Made by a program: the position numbers and the translations under genes
Source: Gnetum montanum
Lineage: Eukaryota; Streptophyta; Gnetopsida; Gnetales; Gnetaceae
Assembly (NCBI GenBank): GCA_015680685.1
Contig: MNCI01016353.1
Coordinates: forward strand, 107,062-171,061
Length of the DNA: 64,000 nt
Direction: 5' to 3'
The notes under the pieces: model-generated
Seen by the model: only the letters and a program-made list of their open reading frames with translations
Databases searched by the model: none
Told to the model about the DNA's origin: nothing
Shown here: one piece after another, positions 58,250-64,000 of the stretch
Layout: every line of letters begins with the position of its first letter
Numbering within the stretch: the first letter of the stretch is position 1

Positions 58250-58696
58250 TTATCATAAGAAATTATGTCATATTAAAATCACCTAAAAAATCCAAGGAAT
58301 ATAGGGAAGAGAAACTACAAGTTCCTATCATAATAGAGCAAGTTCTATAGAATCATTAGGAGCATAAATGGAACATATCCTAAAAGGACCATATGAGAAG
58401 GAGAAGATTGTCCAAAAAACTCTATGATCTAAATCAAAACCACTCTATCTAAATTTATCTTTCCAATAAGAGAAAAAGAGAATGACATCGTCACCTTTTC
58501 CACACTCATGTGAAGTAGCAATAACTGATGAGTGAGGAAGAAACTAGGCTGAAAAAGATAAATGTTTGACAAAAAATTTAATTTCCTAGAAAATAATAAA
58601 ATCAAAAGGAATATTTCAAATGTAGAAAAAAATTCTTGAACATTTATACCAAATCTAATCAATCAAGCCTTAGAAATTTCAAGATAATATATTCAT
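58250..58696 (-). pseudogene. L1 ORF2 endonuclease (copy 2)
   Basis: ATG at 58696, aligned with 425 of copy 1. GDFNMT at about 58285-58265 is the GDFN motif of L1 endonucleases. Stops are present. Sequence such as CATAGAGTTTTTTGGACAATC is shared with copy 1 in altered form. Confidence 0.6.
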
Positions 58697-58866
58697 GGGT
58701 AAGCAAAGAAAGTGTGTTGTGAAAGACCATAAAAAAATTCTAAATTGGAAGTGTCAACTTATATAGCATGTGAGAAAATATCAAAAGAGTTACTTGTAGT
58801 AACTAACAAAGTAGAATCAACCACTAGGGAAGAAGTAGATAGCTAAAATTTGGGTTATGATGATTC

Positions 58867-60638
58867 AACTCTTTTTCTTCCACTAACTTTCACAAACTCA
58901 TCATTTTAATTGAGTCCTTAAATAATTTTGAAGAGGTAGCTTATGTTTAAGAAGTTACCTTGATTATTGAAGCAAACTACCATACTTGTAACTACTTAGA
59001 AGGACTAGAAAAGAATGAAGATTTAGAGACTGATGAGTGGCGAGGTACCCCTACACTCAACTATACGAATACAAGTGTTACACATGCAATCCGGTCGAAC
59101 TCCGCAGACTAAGTGCCTACACGCCTCATGGAACACTTAAGGTTAATCATTCGTTGTCTTCCCAAACTTGCTTTTATTTGTCACGGTTGTATGGTTAAGT
59201 AAGTTTGAGGTATATGATTTTTATATCTTTTCTTTTTTATCTCTTATGCTAATGAGGTGAAGGGTGAAGAGACTAATTAACTAACTTTAACTAACTAAGC
59301 CTTAATTAACCTAACATCAGTATCCATTCCCACCTACCGTTCACACCCTAAACCAATGCAACCTTCTGGGATTACCAAACGCCATTCGTTGCGGGGATTA
59401 CCAAGCGTAACGCATGTGCTCAAAGCGGTCGTACTGAATGCACTTAACTAGGAGAGAAGGGTTGAGAGAGATTTAATGAACTAATAAAACATTTAAACAT
59501 TAACAATAAATAAAGTCCTATTTAGCTTAGTCCATGCATTGCAAGGTTTATCTAAGAAGTTCGTCTTTATTTCCGTACACAAACTTGTGTTCAGGTACAA
59601 TATTTCCTCGAATAAAGATTCGTTCACTTTGGAGCTCCTACTGCGGGCACATGGAAATTATTCTATCTCTGGAGAGGTAAAACTGCCAGAGTTTCACTAC
59701 GGTCTAGGCCTAAACTAAGAAACAAGGGAGAGCCACCTCTTATTTATAGAAATGGCGGCTGACTGCGATATCGTGTACGTAATATCGCAAGGGATGCGAT
59801 ATCGTGGCGAACGCAATATTGCGTACGTGATATTGTGGCCAATGCAGTATCGCATCCCATCAGAGACATTTCCAAAAGACATTCTAAGATTAAAATTCTC
59901 TGATGATGATGGTGAAACTCTAGAATAGATGATGAACATCTTTTTTGAAGCTCAACTAATCATGTTTTCTTGACTACTAAGGGACATTCAAAAATATGAT
60001 GCTCAACCTAATGACAATAGCTACATGAATTAGAAAGATAAAAATATTCTACTTTTTGAGTAAATACTTTGCCACCTAGTGCAAGAACTAAGAAGTTCTT
60101 CCTTTATGAGATATCAATTTCAATACACTAGCGATAGAAATAACTACCATTAACTTCAATTTCATGATCTAAAATAATACATCCTAGAGTATGCACTATG
60201 TCCCTCTCCATAGTAGAAAATATTAAGAGAAGATTTGGTAGCTTGAGATAGCAAAAAAATAATATTATAAGCTAGATCATTAATATTAAAATCAAATTTC
60301 TAAGCTTATGTAATAAGAGTTACATTACATGCTAGAAAAATCTAAATGAAAAGAGCCTTCTCAACCTGGAAGGCATCAAAGAGTTCTAAAAGAGTAAAGT
60401 TATGAACATAATAACAAACATGAGAAACCTAGATACCCTGGGACTAAAGAATATTTTTAATTTGCATAGCCATATTTGCTAAACAAGGTAAAAAACCAAC
60501 AAGTTGAAGAAAAATAAAATGAGCAACAAAATATTTTGAAATAACATCAAAAACATCATTTGGAGGGTAAAAATAAATAGTAGGGAGATTTGAAGCACCT
60601 TTATTCTAAGGAGTGAAAGCGTTGGGTGAATCTCCCAT
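58867..60638 (-). pseudogene. L1 ORF1 (copy 2), split by a solo LTR
   Basis: Starts MGDSPNAFTP at 60638 and aligns with copy 1. MERDIVHTLG lies near 60210, then IEIDIS, GGKVFTQKVEYFYLSNSCSYCH near 60020 and HHIFECPL, keeping the CX2CX4HX4C zinc knuckle. After LLEMSL the solo LTR interrupts, and homology resumes at about 59030 with serine-rich text. Several stops. Confidence 0.7.
59031..59862 (-). repeat. Solo LTR of the A/B/C family, TSD GAGAC
   Basis: TGATGAGTGGCGAGG to ATCCCATCA, flanked by GAGAC (59026-59030 and 59863-59867). Reads on the minus strand; TATAAATA at 59748-59741. Its U3 array (59762-59855) holds at least five GATATC-like words, several altered at CpG sites (for example AATATTGCGTACGTGATATT). 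Confidence 0.93.
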
Positions 60639-60792
60639 GGTGAAGCCTAGAAAAAGCCCTAAAAGTGCTAATTGTCTCTCTTTGCTTTTACCAACCATCT
60701 TGAAACTTCCTTAGCTGTCAAGAAATTTGCCCTTTTTCCATCAAGAAATCACCTTTCAATGATGGATAATTTTCTATGTTTGTAATTTTATG

Positions 60793-60855
60793 ATAGAAAA
60801 TTAAAACAAAAATCATAAAAGTAGAAAATGTTCTATTTTTGTTTTAATTTTCTAT
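60793..60855. repeat. Perfect 21-bp inverted repeat (hairpin)
   Basis: Arms 60793-60813 and 60835-60855 (AGAAAATTAAAACAAAA core) are exactly complementary, with a 21-base loop. It lies at the 5' end of L1 copy 2. AT-rich. Confidence 0.85.
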
Positions 60856-60859
60856 GTTT

Positions 60860-63800
60860 GTAGTTTTGAAATTTTTTCCTAAAGCAAAAATGAAGTAAAT
60901 GCTAAACAAAACATGTGATAAAAATGTAATGTAAAGAAGAGTAAATACTGAATAAAGTGATAATAAATACTAAGATAAACAAGCAAGTATGATTAAAAAT
61001 AACAAAGTGAAATAACTGAATTCATGTAAAGAAGCTAAAAGTAATTTCATGTAAAGAAATATAATAAACATAAAAAATAAACAAAGATAAAAAAGAGAAG
61101 TGGAGAGAAAAGGTGTAAAACTATGATGCCTTAGTGATGGTTTTTCTAGCATTAAACCCAGTGGAAACCTTTATGCCTTTAATGGATTTAATGATGTCTA
61201 ATTTACCAAATCCTGAGTCCATGAATTTTTAGGTGCTAGATGACCATTGAATAACTACATCAAAGTCATTACTTTTTTTTGTTGAAGATTTTTAGCCAAT
61301 GAGAATAAGTTAAGATCAAAGACTAGTTTCTTCTAATATGTCTAATCATGAAATAGCTAGAACTTCATGATTAACATGTAAGATTATTTCCCTATTATTG
61401 GTGACTATTTGGGACCACCAATGCTGTGCCTCTAGTCCTATGGCTTTGGTTAAAATAGGGTTTAGGTGCTTGCTGGTCTTCTGGCAATACTAAGGCCTAG
61501 ATACTTCCAAATAAACTGAGTGATTATAGAATGAACTAAGTGTGAGTATGTGTTTGCTGTTGTGAATGTTGAAATGCTTAGGTTTGTGTATGAAAATGTA
61601 ATTAGCTATCATAAAAGAAATTTAGCTAACTTTATCCAATACTATGAGTTATTGAAATTCCTATTTTGTCAGGTCACTTAGTCTATATAGCCCCTATAGT
61701 ATGCTACTTGAAACAAATAAAATTTTACAAAAATGCTTGAGCACAATTCTGCTAATCTACTCCTAATTTCCCTAAGAGAGAAAGTTCTACAAGAAAACTA
61801 GAAATAGAGTAAGATTTAATGGATTTAGAAAAAGAAAAGAAAAGAAAATAAATTTGTCTAAAATCTAAAACATTTAAGCGAGATAAATTGACATGAGGAA
61901 ACATTTCACTTAAAAAGCTATTCTAATTTAATCAAAATATTACAAATTGTCCAAATCCTTTGAGTTCATCAAGCAATTTCATAAAAGACACTCTTATTTA
62001 ACTACCAAAATGCTTTGTAAACGACAAAGTGCCAGCTTCTATTTGGCTAATTAATATTGCTCAAGAATTGTAAAAAATAAAACTTCCAGAAAAATTTGAC
62101 AGTTACAAGATTGAAGTATTAAGGCAATAAACTTATTAAAAAATGAAGCTATTTCAGTCATCTCAAAGTATCAAAGATTGTTTAGATTCCATAGAATCAA
62201 CAAGAAATTTCTATAAGACATTACTATTAAATTTCTCAAGATGCTTTTCTAAGATAACACAAGCTCTTATATGGCAAGCCTAATAGAAGTCTAATATTAT
62301 ACAAAATAGAGCTATAAAGGCAACCAAGAAAATCCCAAAATTAAAAGCCAAGCACGATACTATCTAAACCATTAGCTAAGAAACTAAAATAAAATGGGAA
62401 AAAAAGAACTCATAGGATTAAAATAAAGTAGTTGAATTGATGCCTTTAGCAAGTCATGCTTTACAATCTTCAATGTTCTTCTAAGTATCTTTTCCCCAAA
62501 ATTCCTCCTCTGAGGGGATTAATTCATAACCACCCTAAGAAGTTATGAGAAATTTAAGCCATAGTTGGCAAGTGTCTTTCTCAATAGCTAACTTATAATT
62601 TTACTTTTCTTAATATTCTTGAGGCTTTATCCTTAATATGAGCTCACCATTTTTGGCACATTATAGGTCTTCCTAATGAGTAGACATAGTTTATGCTCAA
62701 CATGATCAAGTAAGATGGTGAAGCAAGCTTTTTAGATACAAATAACTTTAATTCTAGGTGCCTTTTTCAATTCCAAGTCACTTGAATACAAATGTAAAAT
62801 AGCCAGTCTATGGTTGATTACATATGGAGTAGGAAAATGTTCCTTTCAATTTGAACTTCATTTACCAAATGTAATTATTTTATTTTATTCTTCTTTTTAT
62901 CATGGTTTTATTCTATGATTATTTTTGGTCATCTTATAACAATTTAATACCAAAACCTTGGTACAAATGTATGAAATATAAAACCATAATAATGTAGAAA
63001 AAATCATGGGTGTTGGTGAAAATGTAAACCACAATAATAAACATGCCATCCAACTACCAACAAGCAACCACAATGTGTTTGCAACATACTCCATTGATGT
63101 CACGTGCCTCTGCAAGGCAGCAACGACTTGTTTGCAACTCCATCTCTGCCTCCATTATTAGCATGGTGGTGCATCATTTTTGATTAAAATTTCCAATGAC
63201 ACTCTACAACATGAGGGAATGGAAAAAATAGCACCAACTTTGCCTTCAGTGTAAGCGCCATTGTTGACAGGTGATCAACCATCATGCCTTTGCACACTTC
63301 TACCATGGTTTTTCTTAATGCCCTCTACTGTGAAATTGGCATGCATCAATGCGGCGAAGATCTTCCAAGGTAAAGGGGACAAATATCGTAGGGGTTCCAA
63401 TGGCTTTGTTGTCAAGGAATCTATGGACGAAGGGACTCTGCAGCTACAGATTTTAAGCAAACACATGATTGCTGATGGCTGTGGATGCCATGAACTCAGG
63501 AGAATTAATTCTTAGACAAGTCCGGTGCTTCATGTAAGTTACTTCCCATGGCCTAACCCTATGAGAAACTGTTGCGCAGTTCCTAAACTTGCTTAATACA
63601 TTCGTGCTCCAATGTACACAGCCACTACAACACTAGCACCAAATTTTTTGCACACAAGAGTGATGCTTAGGCCGCCTAGGTCGTGCCCTTCTAATATCAC
63701 TTCTTAAAGACATGAGGCTTCAATCCTGGAGGTCAGCAGAGTTGAGACAATGGAGCCATTAGAAGACATTTTGATAAGGTGCACCAAGTGCTATGGCTAC

Positions 63801-64000
63801 TGATTTTTACTTGAAATGTCCAGTTGCAACAACATGATAACTTTACATTAAATAAAATATTTTAATGATTACATTGTTTTAAGGAATTTTAGAACTTGAT
63901 TGTCCAACTTTCTAAGTTTATCAATTCTCCAATTCAAATATAAGCCACCTGCTTAGATATATCCCTCATGTAAAAGGATCATAATCAATATTCTTCTCTA
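60860..64000. other. No gene identified
   Basis: AT-rich sequence with chance ORFs. 63050-63800 is noticeably richer in G+C. Open frames there on both strands (63261-63515 plus, 63275-63466 minus, 62900-63115 minus with hydrophobic segments) have no motif I recognise; they could be a decayed gene fragment. Confidence 0.4.

Larger units (their letters stand above)
58030..60780 (-). mobile_element. L1-type LINE, 5' half (copy 2), interrupted
   Basis: Minus-strand relative of copy 1: leader, ORF1 and endonuclease start in the same order, with frequent A+T-biased changes. It is cut at about 58030 and interrupted by the solo LTR at 59031-59862. No RT follows. Confidence 0.75.

Noticed and set aside
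62900-63115. YccF-like or other membrane protein
   Set aside because: Only general hydrophobicity (LWLLVGSWMACLLLWFTF) supports it; there is no start context, exon structure or conserved motif.

Overview
This window looks like an intergenic, transposon-saturated stretch of a large seed-plant nuclear genome. It is AT-rich. It holds plant-type L1 and RTE LINEs, Ty1/copia and Ty3 (Tat/Athila-like) LTR retrotransposons, a tRNA-derived SINE-like piece and simple repeats. I see no intact host gene. The species cannot be named from the sequence. Two N gaps (26718-27398 and 44199-44407) and a single N (19851) are assembly gaps.

Layout. 1-1975: 5' half of an L1 LINE, minus strand. 1990-3930: an RTE LINE, minus strand, cut off inside its reverse transcriptase. 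5132-11175: element A, an LTR retrotransposon on the plus strand, flanked by ATTAC. 12.6-13.3 kb: a SINE-like piece, a (TTC)n tract and a dyad-word array with a TATA box. 14.4-19.1 kb: an old minus-strand relative (element D), whose upstream part resumes at 26197-26717. 19090-26191: element C, minus strand, inserted into D and flanked by TTCAC. 27572-36196: element B, plus strand, flanked by ATTGG. 38.1-39.6 kb: a Ty3 integrase relic. 40.0-42.1 kb: LTR and gag remains of element E, an old minus-strand member of the A/B/C/D family. 43.9-46.1 kb: a copia 5' end carrying a solo LTR at 44096-44835 (flanked by CCTTT). 46.9-57.4 kb: a heavily decayed Tat-type Ty3 gag-pol on the minus strand. 58.0-60.8 kb: a second L1 5' half, with a solo LTR at 59031-59862 (flanked by GAGAC) inside ORF1. 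61-64 kb: nothing identified.

The main theme is one family of LTR retrotransposons (A, B, C, D, E and two solo LTRs). Their LTRs begin TGATGAG or a close variant and end CTCATCA or a close variant. The primer-binding site resembles the tRNA-Asp type used by Athila/Tat elements, and the 3' polypurine tract is GTGGGGG. None of the copies shows protease, reverse transcriptase, RNase H or integrase, so the family appears non-autonomous. Each fuller copy (A, B, C) has gag, a long conserved spacer and then a second ORF. Where ORF2 is fullest (B, and the relic D) it has a conserved N-terminal region and a long coiled coil.

The most unusual feature is in B, C and D. Just upstream of ORF2 they carry a second promoter-like module, an array of dyad words built on GATATC (GACGTCA in D) followed by TATAAATA. 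This is the same arrangement seen in the LTR U3. In B it is followed by a second copy of the polypurine tract and by splice-like signals before the ORF2 start. This suggests a two-promoter retroelement in which gag comes from the LTR and ORF2 from an internal promoter. All coding regions seen carry stops or frameshifts, so these copies are relics, and LTR pairs differ at many positions.
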